Shown here: positions 55,095 to 64,000 of the stretch, one piece after another | Layout: the number at the start of each line of letters is the position of its first letter | Position numbering within the stretch: the first letter of the stretch is position 1 | DNA from: Pseudoalteromonas sp. P1-25 | GTDB taxonomy: Bacteria > Pseudomonadota > Gammaproteobacteria > Enterobacterales > Alteromonadaceae | DNA length: 64,000 nucleotides | Direction: 5' to 3' | Assembly (NCBI RefSeq): GCF_001401805.1 | Contig: NZ_LKDW01000009.1 | Coordinates: 62,001 to 126,000 of the forward strand | The notes under the pieces: model-generated | Database searches by the model: none | What the model saw: the letters and a program-made list of their open reading frames with translations, nothing else | What the model was told of the DNA's origin: nothing | Position numbers and translations under genes: made by a program

Positions 55095-57668
55095 ATGTCA
55101 TCGGAAGATAAGGCCGCTAACCTTAGTAAATTAGCGCATCAGAATAAACGTCTCAGAACGCTATTAGAAAAGTATAAGCAATCTCACCACTTACAAAATG
55201 CCTTGATTCAATTATCAGAGCAAGCGAGCTCTGTTGCCGAATTAACCTTACTTTACCCCGCAATCCATGACATTTTACAAGCATACCTACCTAGTAAAAG
55301 CTTTTATGTGGTACTTGCTAATCAATATACTCATGCTCTTGAGCTTTCTTATTTTTGCGATGAAAAAGATGGTATATCAGTTGCCCTTAATCAGGATAAT
55401 AGTTTTGAAGAAGGCGCTACAGGCTATGTTTATAGACTTGGCAAAACCACGTGCTTTACCAAGCAAGAAATGCAAAGCGCTGCTCAAAATGGCTTATTTA
55501 AAGCGCTTGGCTCACCTGCAGAACATTGGGTAGGCGTGCCTATCTACCAAGAGCAAAATATTATTGGTGTGCTTGCTGCGCAAAGTTACGACAAACAGCA
55601 AGACTACAGCAGCCAGCAGGTGCACTTACTCGAAGTAATGTCTTTATATTTAGCGACAGCAATAGAGCGGGTTAAAAAAAGAGAGTTACTCGAATCAGAA
55701 GTAAAAATTCGTACCCGCGCACTGACACAAAGTAATGAGGCATTAAACCTAGAAATTGAACAACGAAAACGCGCACTACAACGCCAACAAATTCTGTTTA
55801 AAATATCGGAGTTGGCAACGCAAGCGCAAAACTTAGATGATGCCTATGTAAAAATTCATCAAATAATAAAAACCATTACATACGCAGAAAACTTATACAT
55901 TGCACTTTATAACAAAGAAACAGGCTGGATCAGCTTCCCATATTGTGTAGATGAATTTAAAGACAACACCGAGCCTAGAAAGTTTGCAAAAGGTTATAGT
56001 GAGCTAGTTATTAGTAGCGAGCAAACCCAACTTATTCACCCAAGTAGAGCTAAAGAGCTGTTAGAAAGTGGTGACGTACAGCGAAATAACCCAATACCAG
56101 AAGAACAAATGGCCACCAGCTGGCTAGGCGCACCACTTAAAACATCGCAAGGTGTTATCGGCCTAATTGCATGTCAAGCGTATAATAATAAACATATTTT
56201 TAGTAAAGATGACTGCGAACTTATTACATTTGTTTCGCATCAAATTGCGACAGTTCTGCAAACAAAGTTAGCCACGCAAGCACTTAAATCTAGCCACCAA
56301 GAGTTAGAGTATCGCGTTAATGAAAAAACAAAAGCGTTGCAGCAGGCCAACTTACATTTACAAATGCAAATTGATGAGCGTAAAAAAGTAGAACAACAGC
56401 TTTATCATGATGCACATCATGACTCATTAACAGGCCTCCCTAATCGCAGCCTGTTTTTAACCCAGCTAGAAAAAACATTGCAGCATTACCACCGCTTTCC
56501 TGAGCACCACTTTGCTGTTTTATTTATTGATTTAGATAAATTTAAAGATATAAACGATCAACTAGGGCACCATGCTGGCGATCAATTTTTAATAAGTGTG
56601 GCTGATTTATTTTCCCATTGTATTCGTGAGCACGACTTGCTCGCCCGCCTTGGTGGTGATGAATTTGTCATTTTGCTTACCCACTTAACAGAGCTTCAAC
56701 AAGCAGAAGATGTGGCTGATCGCATTATTAATATAATGAAAAAGCCATTTTGCAGTAAAGGTACCTGCGTTCAAAGTGGTGCAAGTATTGGTATAACGTA
56801 CTCAAATTCGAGTTATCAGCATACCGATGAAATTATTCGCGATGCCGATGCCGCTATGTATTACGCTAAAAATGCCGGCCGCGACCGCTATGAGTTGTTC
56901 CATCCATTATTAACGCAGACACTAACAAGTGCAGAATCTCCAGCACAGCACCATCTTGATTCACTTCCGATGAGCTTTAGAAGTGCTGATATTATAAACC
57001 TTGATGAGCAACAGCAATCAGAGTCATTGTTTGAAGCATTTGGTGAGCACCCTGTATTAGGTTATACCAGTTTTGAAGTGCTGAAAAAGTTTGCAACCGA
57101 TAAAGAGCAACACCTACAGGTTGAATTAGAGCTATTGCAACACGCTTACGCCCATGCCCTAGCGGCCAATGTGGCCATGGTATTGATGCCGTGCTCAGGG
57201 TTGCTTTTAGAAGCGCTTGAATTTAATTTATTTACCGAGGTATTAAGTAAGCTGCAAGGACAGAGTCAACTGTGTTTACTCTTTGACGACCAAGAAATAC
57301 GTTATGCCTGTGCAACTCAGCTAGAAAACCTTAAAAAGCTCTCGCAGCTTGGTTACAGTATTGGCTTAAATAACTTTGCAAAAGACCGTTGTGAGTTAAA
57401 TGCGCTGACCGACATTAACTTCGATTACATACTCCTTAGCTCCACCTTTAGTAAACGCGTATTACAACAAGAAAGCTTTAACTTGCAATTACAAGGCGTA
57501 CTGGCAATTACTCAGCTTAAAGGCATAAAAGTCATTGCCAAAGGCCCTTCTATACTCAACTTTAGGGCCTTGCTTGATAAGTACGGGCTGAGTTTATTTG
57601 TCGCAAAGCAGCAAGGCTTATCGCAGTCAATAGAGGCTACTGAGAACACCGCACAATCTATTAACTAG
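55095..57668 (+). CDS. GAF-GAF-GGDEF protein with degenerate C-terminal EAL domain
   Basis: 857-residue cytoplasmic c-di-GMP signalling protein. Order: N-terminal coiled coil, GAF 1 (about 35-195), coiled coil, GAF 2 (about 235-395), coiled coil, GGDEF (about 445-605) with an intact [13 protein letters not shown] and an RxxD inhibitory site (REHD) five residues before it, then an EAL-like tail. In the tail the metal site DDFG is NNFA, KID is LLSS and EGVE is KGPS, so only the cyclase should be active. The 3' end overlaps rep by 8 bp on the opposite strand. Confidence 0.9.
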   Translation: MSSEDKAANLSKLAHQNKRLRTLLEKYKQSHHLQNALIQLSEQASSVAELTLLYPAIHDILQAYLPSKSFYVVLANQYTHALELSYFCDEKDGISVALNQDNSFEEGATGYVYRLGKTTCFTKQEMQSAAQNGLFKALGSPAEHWVGVPIYQEQNIIGVLAAQSYDKQQDYSSQQVHLLEVMSLYLATAIERVKKRELLESEVKIRTRALTQSNEALNLEIEQRKRALQRQQILFKISELATQAQNLDDAYVKIHQIIKTITYAENLYIALYNKETGWISFPYCVDEFKDNTEPRKFAKGYSELVISSEQTQLIHPSRAKELLESGDVQRNNPIPEEQMATSWLGAPLKTSQGVIGLIACQAYNNKHIFSKDDCELITFVSHQIATVLQTKLATQALKSSHQELEYRVNEKTKALQQANLHLQMQIDERKKVEQQLYHDAHHDSLTGLPNRSLFLTQLEKTLQHYHRFPEHHFAVLFIDLDKFKDINDQLGHHAGDQFLISVADLFSHCIREHDLLARLGGDEFVILLTHLTELQQAEDVADRIINIMKKPFCSKGTCVQSGASIGITYSNSSYQHTDEIIRDADAAMYYAKNAGRDRYELFHPLLTQTLTSAESPAQHHLDSLPMSFRSADIINLDEQQQSESLFEAFGEHPVLGYTSFEVLKKFATDKEQHLQVELELLQHAYAHALAANVAMVLMPCSGLLLEALEFNLFTEVLSKLQGQSQLCLLFDDQEIRYACATQLENLKKLSQLGYSIGLNNFAKDRCELNALTDINFDYILLSSTFSKRVLQQESFNLQLQGVLAITQLKGIKVIAKGPSILNFRALLDKYGLSLFVAKQQGLSQSIEATENTAQSIN

Positions 57669-59679
57669 GTTTTTTAAGCATCGCCCTTAAGTTAGCGACC
57701 CGTGCTTGGCCTTTTTCCATGCGCTCAGCTTGCGAACTAGGGGCTTTTTTGTTTTCAAACGCTAAGTCATCTTGTGGTAACTCTTGCACAAAGCGACTTA
57801 GCTCTGTTTGCGAGGTTTCACCAAACTGGCGTCGTATTTTTGCATACGTTAAGGTCAGCTCTTGCTGGGCCCGTGTGATCCCTACGTACGCTAAACGGCG
57901 CTCTTCATCTACGTTTTCTTCGTCAATACTTACTTGGTGCGGCAGTAACCCCTCTTCCATACCAACCATAAATACGTACGGATACTCTAAGCCTTTGGAT
58001 GCATGCAGAGTAAGTAACTGTACCGCATCGGATTCATCTTCTTCCTCATTACGCTCTAACATATCGCGAAGTGTTAGTTTGCTGACCACTTCTGGTAAGG
58101 TCATTGGTTCGTTATCGGCATCGCCGGTGAGCATATCGGTGATCCAACGATACAACTCAGAGACGTTTTTCATACGCATTTCAGCTGCTTTAGCACTTGG
58201 CGATGACTCATATAAATACGCTTCGTAATTAATATTACGCACTAAGTCTTTTACCGCTTCGAGTGTATCGCTACGCACTGCATTATCTGAAAGCTCAACA
58301 ACCCATCGTGCAAACCCCGAAAGCGCATTTAAACCACGGCCTTTAAGTCGGTAGCCTAAGTCGTTATCAAAACAAGTGGCAAATAAGCTTTGGTGTTTTT
58401 CGTTTGCAAGCGTGCCTAGCTTTTCAAGTGTAACGGTGCCTATTTCACGGCGCGGTGTATTAACTATGCGTAAAAATGCGTTATCGTCGTCTTGGTTAAC
58501 CAATAAGCGTAAATAAGCCATAATATCTTTGATTTCTGAGCGCGAAAAAAACGACATACCACCGCTGATTTTATAAGGGATGCGGTTGCTCATTAATGAC
58601 TTTTCAAAGCCACGAGCTTGGTGATTACCGCGATACAAAATAGCGTAATCTTTATAGCTGGTACGTTTCATAAATTTATGGGAAATTATTTCAGCTACAA
58701 CACGCTCGCACTCGTGCTCTTCATCCCGGCAGCCAATCACTTTAATTGGCTCACCGTAACCAAGCTCACTAAATAGCTTCTTTTCGATATCGTGCGGGTT
58801 ATTGGCAATTAAAATATTTGCAGCTTTTAAAATACGCTGCGCACTGCGGTAATTTTGCTCAAGCTTTATAAGCCTAAGTCCGGGGTAATCTTTACCTAGC
58901 AGCACTAAGTTTTGGGGACGGGCTCCGCGCCATGAGTAAATAGATTGGTCGTCATCCCCTACCACTGTAAAACGCGCTCGCTCGCCTACTAATAACTTAA
59001 CAAGCTGGTACTGGCTGGTATTGGTATCTTGGTATTCGTCCACCAGCAAATACCTAAATCGTTGCTGCCAACGCTCTCGTGAGGTGGCATTATTACTAAG
59101 TAACAAAGTGGGGATCATGATTAAATCGTCAAAATCCAGTGCGTTATATGCTCGCAGCTGATTTTGATAACGGGCGTAAAGCTGCGCAAATAACGCTTTT
59201 TGCGCATCACGTGCTTCGCGTATGGCTTGCTCAGGCAAAATTAATTCATTTTTCCAGCTGCCTATTTGCATCTTAAGTAGGTTTAGTAGGTCTTTATCTT
59301 TTTTAAGCTCATCTTCGGTTAGCTCACCTAACAGCTGGTTAGTATCTTGGTCATCAAACAGTGAAAAACCTTCTTTAAAGCCTAGTGTTTTGAGCTCTTT
59401 TTTAATTATTTCAAGCCCTAGGGTATGAAAAGTTGATACCCACAACCCTTTCGCCTCTTGCTTATTAAGCGTTTGTAATACACGCTCGCGCATCTCTTTG
59501 GCCGCTTTATTCGTAAACGTTACCGCAGCAATATTACGTGCTTTGTACTCGCACTTTTGCACCAAATAAGCAATTTTGTTAGTGATTACGCGCGTTTTAC
59601 CTGAGCCTGCACCCGCGAGTACTAAACACGGACCACTAATATATTTTACTGCTTCATCTTGTTTTGGATTGAGTTTCAT
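57661..59679 (-). CDS. rep: ATP-dependent DNA helicase Rep
   Basis: UvrD/Rep-family 3'-to-5' helicase that clears proteins ahead of forks. 672 aa (E. coli 673). Walker [35 protein letters not shown] (motif II), [15 protein letters not shown] (motif III), LEQNYRS (IV) and [29 protein letters not shown] (V). The start MKLNPKQ corresponds to that of E. coli Rep; the four-codon-longer frame has no better ribosome site. Overlaps the convergent GGDEF gene by 8 bp. Confidence 0.96.
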   Translation of the reverse strand: MKLNPKQDEAVKYISGPCLVLAGAGSGKTRVITNKIAYLVQKCEYKARNIAAVTFTNKAAKEMRERVLQTLNKQEAKGLWVSTFHTLGLEIIKKELKTLGFKEGFSLFDDQDTNQLLGELTEDELKKDKDLLNLLKMQIGSWKNELILPEQAIREARDAQKALFAQLYARYQNQLRAYNALDFDDLIMIPTLLLSNNATSRERWQQRFRYLLVDEYQDTNTSQYQLVKLLVGERARFTVVGDDDQSIYSWRGARPQNLVLLGKDYPGLRLIKLEQNYRSAQRILKAANILIANNPHDIEKKLFSELGYGEPIKVIGCRDEEHECERVVAEIISHKFMKRTSYKDYAILYRGNHQARGFEKSLMSNRIPYKISGGMSFFSRSEIKDIMAYLRLLVNQDDDNAFLRIVNTPRREIGTVTLEKLGTLANEKHQSLFATCFDNDLGYRLKGRGLNALSGFARWVVELSDNAVRSDTLEAVKDLVRNINYEAYLYESSPSAKAAEMRMKNVSELYRWITDMLTGDADNEPMTLPEVVSKLTLRDMLERNEEEDESDAVQLLTLHASKGLEYPYVFMVGMEEGLLPHQVSIDEENVDEERRLAYVGITRAQQELTLTYAKIRRQFGETSQTELSRFVQELPQDDLAFENKKAPSSQAERMEKGQARVANLRAMLKKPS

Positions 59680-59840
59680 AACGACCATGGAGTTTTAAAA
59701 GGCAGCTAATTTTACCGTAACCACAGATACAGGCATAGCCATTAGATTAATTAATTCCATTATGGTGATCATGTATTAAATGCCTTAGGTATAAGGTAAT
59801 ATTAGTCATTATCATTTTAGGGCAAAAGCAAGGGACGATT

Positions 59841-60104
59841 ATGATCAATCCAGCAAAACTTGAAGAAATTGCTAAGCAAATCACCAATAACATGCCGCAA
59901 GGTGTAAAAAACCTAGCAGATACACTCGAAGGTAAAACCAAACAAGTTTTACAAAATAAGCTGGCTGAAATGGACTTTGTTAGCCGCGAAGAATTTGATG
60001 TGCAAAGCCAAGTACTTATTCGTACTCGTGAAAAACTCACGGAGCTTGAAGCAAAAGTTGTTTTACTAGAGCAACAATTAAATGCTAAAAATAACGCCGA
60101 GTAG
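59841..60104 (+). CDS. ubiK: Ubiquinone biosynthesis accessory factor UbiK
   Basis: 87-residue BMFP-type protein: amphipathic N-terminus (MINPAKLEEIAKQITNNMPQG) and a C-terminal coiled coil (FDVQSQVLIRTREKLTELEAKVVLLEQQL). UbiK is needed for aerobic ubiquinone synthesis with UbiJ. Monocistronic, divergent from rep. Confidence 0.93.
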   Translation: MINPAKLEEIAKQITNNMPQGVKNLADTLEGKTKQVLQNKLAEMDFVSREEFDVQSQVLIRTREKLTELEAKVVLLEQQLNAKNNAE

Positions 60105-60131
60105 CACGTATTTACGTATGTATACTCAGCC

Positions 60132-60159
60132 AAAAAAAAGCAGCCAAGGCTGCTTTTTT
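60132..60159. terminator. Bidirectional terminator between ubiK and the SDR gene
   Basis: AAAAAAGCAGCC-AA-GGCTGCTTTTTT, symmetric, between convergent genes. Confidence 0.92.
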
Positions 60160-60183
60160 GCTTTTAACTTAAACATTTATCCA

Positions 60184-60831
60184 CTATGCATTAAACAATG
60201 CATCTAATACATAGTATTGCAGGGGTTGTTGCTGCGCCAAACTCACAGCACACATTTTTTGCGCCACTTGCTTGCCCGTAATAGGTTTATAACGTTTTAA
60301 AAAAGGAAGTTGTGTAATAACAGGTAACACAAATGCGCCTATTTGCTCAGCTAAACGAGTATCGCTTCGCTCACCCATTAATAAAGACGGCTGAAATATA
60401 CTTACTTTTGCAAAGCCCAGCGTTTTTATATGCTGCTCAAGCTCGCCTTTCATTTTTAAGTAAGGGCTGATGCTGTGTGCATTAGCGCCACTTGATGACA
60501 CCAAGCAATAATGGCTCACTGCATTGTTTGCTGCCATTTGCGCCGCAATAAACTGATAATCAAAATCAACTTTACGCTGCGCCGCGATTGAACCAGCCTG
60601 CTTTTTAGTTGTGCCTAAACACGAAAAAAGCACATCCCCTTTAAATAACGCGCAGTAGTTAGTTAAACAATCAAAATCAATAACATGATTAGTGAGCTTA
60701 GTATGTTTAATGTCTAGCTTACGGCGTGTAATAGCAACCACTTTACAAAACGCAGGGCTTTGCAGTAAAAGCGTTAATAGCTCACTCCCCACAACCCCTG
60801 TTGCCCCTATGATTATCGCCGTTTTAGTCAT
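60184..60831 (-). CDS. NAD(P)-binding atypical SDR protein (HTATIP2-like)
   Basis: 215 aa with GATGVVGSELL (Rossmann loop) near residue 9, LFSCLGTTKKQAGS and YCLVSSSGANAHS followed by YLKMKGELE (Tyr-xxx-Lys), and FQPSLLMGERSD. This is the layout of the CC3/TIP30-like oxidoreductases. Substrate unknown. It starts 8 bp after the carbonic anhydrase stop, so the two are probably co-transcribed. Confidence 0.85.
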   Translation of the reverse strand: MTKTAIIIGATGVVGSELLTLLLQSPAFCKVVAITRRKLDIKHTKLTNHVIDFDCLTNYCALFKGDVLFSCLGTTKKQAGSIAAQRKVDFDYQFIAAQMAANNAVSHYCLVSSSGANAHSISPYLKMKGELEQHIKTLGFAKVSIFQPSLLMGERSDTRLAEQIGAFVLPVITQLPFLKRYKPITGKQVAQKMCAVSLAQQQPLQYYVLDALFNA

Positions 60832-60839
60832 TACTTAAA

Positions 60840-61499
60840 TTACTCGCAACCGGCTTTAGCGAGTACATGTGCAACGGCTTTTTTATACACCTCGGCTTCT
60901 TCATCGGCGCAGGTTACAACCGATGATAAGTCGTGTAAGTGGCCGTTCTCTAATCCATATACCCAACCATGAATCGTGAGCTCTTGCCCTTTATCCCATG
61001 CATCTTGCACTATGTTTGTTCTACACACGTTGCGTACTTGTTCAATAACGTTTAACTCAATTAAGCGACTTAAACGCTGTTGCTCACCCATTGCATTAAG
61101 CTGCGCTAAGTGTTTTTCTTTTACATCGCCAACATGGCGTAACCAATTATCAATAAAACCAAATTTGGCGTTATTTAATACCGCTTGTACACCGCCACAG
61201 CCGTAGTGTCCCACCACCATAATATGCTTTACTTTAAGCACCTCTACCGCGTACTGCATTACCGATAAACAGTTATGGTCAGTATGCACCACTACATTAG
61301 CCACATTGCGGTGTACAAATAGTTCACCTGGTAATAAATCAACAATTTGGTTTGCAGGAACACGCGAGTCGGAGCAGCCAATCCACAAATACTCTGGGTT
61401 TTGTTGCATTGATAATATTTTAAAAAACTCAGGGTTGGCTTCGGTTGTACGTGCAGCCCAACGTTTGTTGTTTTCGAATAAATTTTTTAGCTTTCTCAT
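60840..61499 (-). CDS. can: Beta-class carbonic anhydrase
   Basis: Zinc enzyme interconverting CO2 and bicarbonate. 219 aa with zinc ligands Cys42 (CSDSR), His98 and Cys101 (GHYGCGG), and the Asp44-Arg46 catalytic dyad, at the same positions as E. coli Can. It closely resembles Can over its length, including FENNKRWA at the N-terminus and IHGWVYGLENGHLHDL. First gene of a two-gene unit. Confidence 0.96.
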   Translation of the reverse strand: MRKLKNLFENNKRWAARTTEANPEFFKILSMQQNPEYLWIGCSDSRVPANQIVDLLPGELFVHRNVANVVVHTDHNCLSVMQYAVEVLKVKHIMVVGHYGCGGVQAVLNNAKFGFIDNWLRHVGDVKEKHLAQLNAMGEQQRLSRLIELNVIEQVRNVCRTNIVQDAWDKGQELTIHGWVYGLENGHLHDLSSVVTCADEEAEVYKKAVAHVLAKAGCE

Positions 61500-61563
61500 T
61501 GCATCTCTTATTTAGATTGGGATAGGAATTACACCCCAAAAAAGACAAATAATGAGCGCCTTT

Positions 61564-62739
61564 TTAGTTGGTGTTTGCAAGAATTAAAATATTGCGAGGA
61601 GTTAACTGTTTCTCGCAAAAGGTGCTAACTGAAACGTGATAACCTTGCTGTTGCAAATATAAAGCACGATCGAGCACAAGCCAAACTTCTATTGCTCTTC
61701 TAAACACATGTCGAACCAGTTCGATTCGCTCTGTTACTTTTTTACGCGCCTTACCTATTAGTAAAAACTTATCGTAATCAGTATCTTGAGGAATAATTAG
61801 AGACTTTTTATCACCCGCCCAAGCACAAAACTGTGCAAATGTGCCAGAAAATACCGCCTTATTAACCGATGGCACGCTTACGTAAAACTGCTCATTAGTA
61901 ATTGACTTTCGAAGTGCGTCAAACCCTAAGCGCCATTCCACCTCAGTTTTTCGTATTTTAGCCACACGTGAAGGGGCTGTAACTGTCTCTTGCAGCGCCA
62001 ACTTTAAATCGCGGTGTGTTAAATTCAGCTTACTGGTAAAGGCAAGCTCACTCATTGGATGGTACTTATTATCAGTAAATAAGTGATAACAGCACGGCGA
62101 AAAACTAATACGTTTTACCCTAGCGGCACTGGCGTGTTGCATAAATGTTTGGTGCAGTGCGCCACATGCATGCAGTGCCACCGCATGTGTGTCGGTATTA
62201 AAAAAGTGGCTTATATCATCTTCAAGTACATTTGCTTGGCTAAATTGCATCGCTAAACCTTGCTTACGTGCACTGTGCTCTCCTTGCTCACATAGGTGTG
62301 CTTGTAGCTCAACACTTCGCACACTTTGCGCCCCGTTATAAGCAAGCATACGCCCTAAGTGGCCTTTGCCCGCGCACCACTCTAAAACAGGTTGCGTTGT
62401 AAAAGGCAATGCTGAAACAAAGTCTTGTAGTTGCTCAAACTTACGCCCTTTAATACCGTTACTTATCCAAAACGGGTATTCACTGCGTTGCTGCTGGTTT
62501 TTTGGTAAATTACACAGCTCAGGTAGCTGCTCTACCCCGGCAATAAATGGGCTAAAAAATTGATAAAGCTGTTGCTGATCGTTATCAAGCCTTGCAACAT
62601 CTTCATCTGATAAGTTATGTAACGCCGCTTGAAGCTCAGGCCACGGTAATTCATCAAAATCAAATGCCGTACATTGCCAATATTCGCGGGTATTCATTAG
62701 CACTGCATCGAGTGCTGCAAACTGCTCAGCTAGGTTCAT
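61564..62739 (-). CDS. Class I SAM-dependent methyltransferase (Methyltransf_32-like)
   Basis: 391 aa. The SAM loop is VLEWCAGKGHLGRMLAYNG (about residue 117), followed by VRSVELQ, VALHACGALHQTFMQ and FSPCCYHLF, the CCYH stretch being typical of the METTL25/RRNAD-like family. An N-terminal helical domain and a C-terminal basic domain flank it. Substrate unknown, probably RNA or protein. Monocistronic. Confidence 0.82.
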   Translation of the reverse strand: MNLAEQFAALDAVLMNTREYWQCTAFDFDELPWPELQAALHNLSDEDVARLDNDQQQLYQFFSPFIAGVEQLPELCNLPKNQQQRSEYPFWISNGIKGRKFEQLQDFVSALPFTTQPVLEWCAGKGHLGRMLAYNGAQSVRSVELQAHLCEQGEHSARKQGLAMQFSQANVLEDDISHFFNTDTHAVALHACGALHQTFMQHASAARVKRISFSPCCYHLFTDNKYHPMSELAFTSKLNLTHRDLKLALQETVTAPSRVAKIRKTEVEWRLGFDALRKSITNEQFYVSVPSVNKAVFSGTFAQFCAWAGDKKSLIIPQDTDYDKFLLIGKARKKVTERIELVRHVFRRAIEVWLVLDRALYLQQQGYHVSVSTFCEKQLTPRNILILANTN

Positions 62740-62801
62740 AACAACTTAAAATAGTAAAAAGACGTTTAATTATACCAGTTGCGCAGAGCTGCATTAAGCG
62801 G

Positions 62802-63863
62802 TTATTTTTTTGCGAGGATTAACCGCAAATAAAGGGGGATCGAAATAATACTTACAATGAAAGCGGCTATTAGCATCCACGACAGTTGTAATTGCTCCGG
62901 CTCTTGGTATTTATACACAAACCTCGCTTTGTGCTCGTCAAATTGGGTTTGCTTAATACCATAATAATCTGCAATTAAGCGCCATTTGGCCATCGACATA
63001 TTCCCTAATTGAGTCGTCGGCGGCAATATGTAGTCTTTCAATACTTCGGCCTCGTAGGCTAGCTGATGAAAACTTTTATTTGGCGCATACACTTGCTGAG
63101 TAATAGCTATGGCTTCATCCATATTCATTAAGGCATAACGCCAACCTTTTAAACTCGCTTGATAAAACTTTTCGACCGTTTGCGGATGCTTTTTAAGCAT
63201 TGATTCGCTGGTAAATAACACATCACCGTATACATCCATACCATAACGCTGTGGGCATATAAGGCGATGCGATACCCCTTGCTGAGTCATTAAATAGGGC
63301 TGAGTTGTAATATACACTTGCATTGCATCAAGTTTGTTTTCTTGCCACGCTTGCAGTGCAGGCTCATCGCCTTCAAAAACGTCTAAAGTAGTTGTGTCAA
63401 TGCCGCTGCGTTTTAGCATGACTAACAACTCGGTACTGTCTTTTTTACTTACTTCGGTAATACGTTTAGCGGTAAAATCGCGAGGGTGAAAAATATCAGA
63501 GCTGTCTTTTACCATCCAACAGTACGGGGAAAACTGCAAAATAGCCGCCATTGCAACAAGCGGTTGGCCGTTTACTCTTTGTTGTAAAATCCCCGAATGC
63601 GCCACCCCAAACTGAGCTTCTCCGGTTGCTACAGGAGTAAAAGTATCAGGCATTTTAGGATTGGCTTCGCGTATGGTCACATTAAGTCCGGCGTCTCTGT
63701 AGTAGCCTTTTTGCTGAGCCATGTAATAGCCAGCAAACTGAAATTGGTGGGTCCATTTAAGTTGTAAAGTGACTGATTCTTGAGCCATTAGCTGGCTGCA
63801 AAAAAGCAAGCTTGCAAGTATTAATCCTTTAATAAGCAACTGAGTGTTCCAAATAGTAGTCAT
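62802..63863 (-). CDS. NMT1/THI5-like periplasmic sensor protein with C-terminal membrane anchor
   Basis: 353 aa. Signal peptide (to SQLMA), a substrate-binding domain of the NMT1/THI5 type (about 30-250: VTLQLKWTHQFQFAGYYMAQQKGYYRDAGLNV, GEAQFGVAHSGILQQRVNG), then one transmembrane helix at the very end (LSWMLIAAFIVSIISIPLYL) and LAKK. ABC-type binding proteins do not carry such a helix; this is the N-terminal layout of membrane sensors that go on to PAS, GGDEF or kinase domains. Here nothing follows. It may be a truncated sensor or a tethered binding protein. No ABC genes are adjacent. Confidence 0.8.
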   Translation of the reverse strand: MTTIWNTQLLIKGLILASLLFCSQLMAQESVTLQLKWTHQFQFAGYYMAQQKGYYRDAGLNVTIREANPKMPDTFTPVATGEAQFGVAHSGILQQRVNGQPLVAMAAILQFSPYCWMVKDSSDIFHPRDFTAKRITEVSKKDSTELLVMLKRSGIDTTTLDVFEGDEPALQAWQENKLDAMQVYITTQPYLMTQQGVSHRLICPQRYGMDVYGDVLFTSESMLKKHPQTVEKFYQASLKGWRYALMNMDEAIAITQQVYAPNKSFHQLAYEAEVLKDYILPPTTQLGNMSMAKWRLIADYYGIKQTQFDEHKARFVYKYQEPEQLQLSWMLIAAFIVSIISIPLYLRLILAKK

Positions 63864-63893
63864 TAGGTGTAACTATATTTAAAACACACAATA

Positions 63894-63923
63894 AAGCAAG
63901 CATGCAAAGGCGCATACTTGCTT
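63894..63923 (-). terminator. Terminator of the gene entering from the right edge
   Basis: On the minus strand AAGCAAGTATGC / GCATGCTTGCTT, a 12-bp stem with one G-U pair, then TATTG. It follows a minus-strand stop at 63932. Confidence 0.6.
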
Positions 63924-63931
63924 ATGAAGCC

Positions 63932-64000
63932 TTAAGCTGAGGCTACGTTATCAACGTTTGAGCTGTTTGGCTGAGAGGTTAAAAACTGCGTAAAACACGG
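63932..64000 (-). CDS. C-terminal end of an unidentified gene (cut by window edge)
   Basis: The last 22 codons of an open minus-strand frame end in TAA at 63932, 9 bp before a hairpin terminator. The tail reads CFTQFLTSQPNSSNVDNVASA. It is too short to assign, and a second minus-strand frame (ending KQLKR) is also possible. Confidence 0.35.
   Translation of the reverse strand, partial: PCFTQFLTSQPNSSNVDNVASA

Noticed and set aside
59747..60133. 128-codon minus-strand ORF opposite ubiK
   Set aside because: It is fully antisense to ubiK, has no family resemblance, and its composition is that of a shadow frame.
1..64000. CRISPR arrays, tRNA or rRNA genes, prophage, intact insertion sequences
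   Set aside because: No spaced direct repeats, no tRNA-like or rRNA sequence noticed by reading, and no integrase, transposase or phage genes among the coding regions.

Overview
The window looks like chromosomal core DNA of a marine gammaproteobacterium of the order Alteromonadales, most likely Pseudoalteromonas. The grounds are the low GC content (about 40% by eye), the gene families, and gene order. Two blocks keep the order of the 87-89 min region of E. coli: metL-metB / metJ ... rpmE / priA-ftsN-hslV-hslU ... rraA, and hemN ... yihI-[Csr sRNA] ... engB ... [sRNA]-polA. I see no rRNA, tRNA, CRISPR array, intact insertion sequence or prophage.

Layout. 1-4.3 kb: type IV pilus assembly operon pilMNOPQ on the minus strand, with pilQ cut by the window edge, divergent from mrcA (PBP1A). 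6.9-7.1 kb: a palindromic MITE-like repeat inserted in the loop of the mrcA terminator. 7.1-11.4 kb: metB-metL divergent from the repressor gene metJ, with a perfect met box between. 11.4-18.7 kb: malic enzyme, rpmE, priA-ftsN, and hslVU behind a sigma-32-type promoter. 18.7-22.3 kb: a chemoreceptor and a glycosyltransferase/PAP2 phosphatase pair. 22.5-31.4 kb: rraA and the histidine utilisation genes (hutG, hutI, hutC, hutU, hutH), with two HutC-type operators and a degenerate GGDEF-EAL gene inserted among them. 31.3-34.3 kb: an SDR protein and a dCache chemoreceptor. 34.6-38.9 kb: secA, mutT and a kinase-like gene. 38.9-43.9 kb: an M13 lipoprotein peptidase, dciA (DUF721), pmbA and darP. 44-53 kb: hemN, DUF2489, yihI, a CsrB/CsrC-type sRNA, cytochrome c4, engB, DUF1285, yceI, a second putative sRNA and polA. 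53.6-64 kb: elbB, cytochrome c5, a GAF-GAF-GGDEF protein, rep, ubiK, an SDR protein, carbonic anhydrase, a methyltransferase, an NMT1-type binding protein and the tail of a further gene.

How the parts fit. HutC represses the histidine genes through CTTGTATATACAAG-type sites, and HutH, HutU, HutI and HutG take histidine to glutamate. MetJ controls metBL. The most informative non-coding parts are the Csr-sponge RNA between yihI and cytochrome c4 (the locus where E. coli keeps csrC), a terminator-bounded transcript downstream of polA (the locus where E. coli keeps spf), and a DnaA-box cluster upstream of polA. The protein-coding content is mostly housekeeping. I did not find a clearly new multi-gene system, and the unusual signals are regulatory RNAs, operators and decayed c-di-GMP domains.
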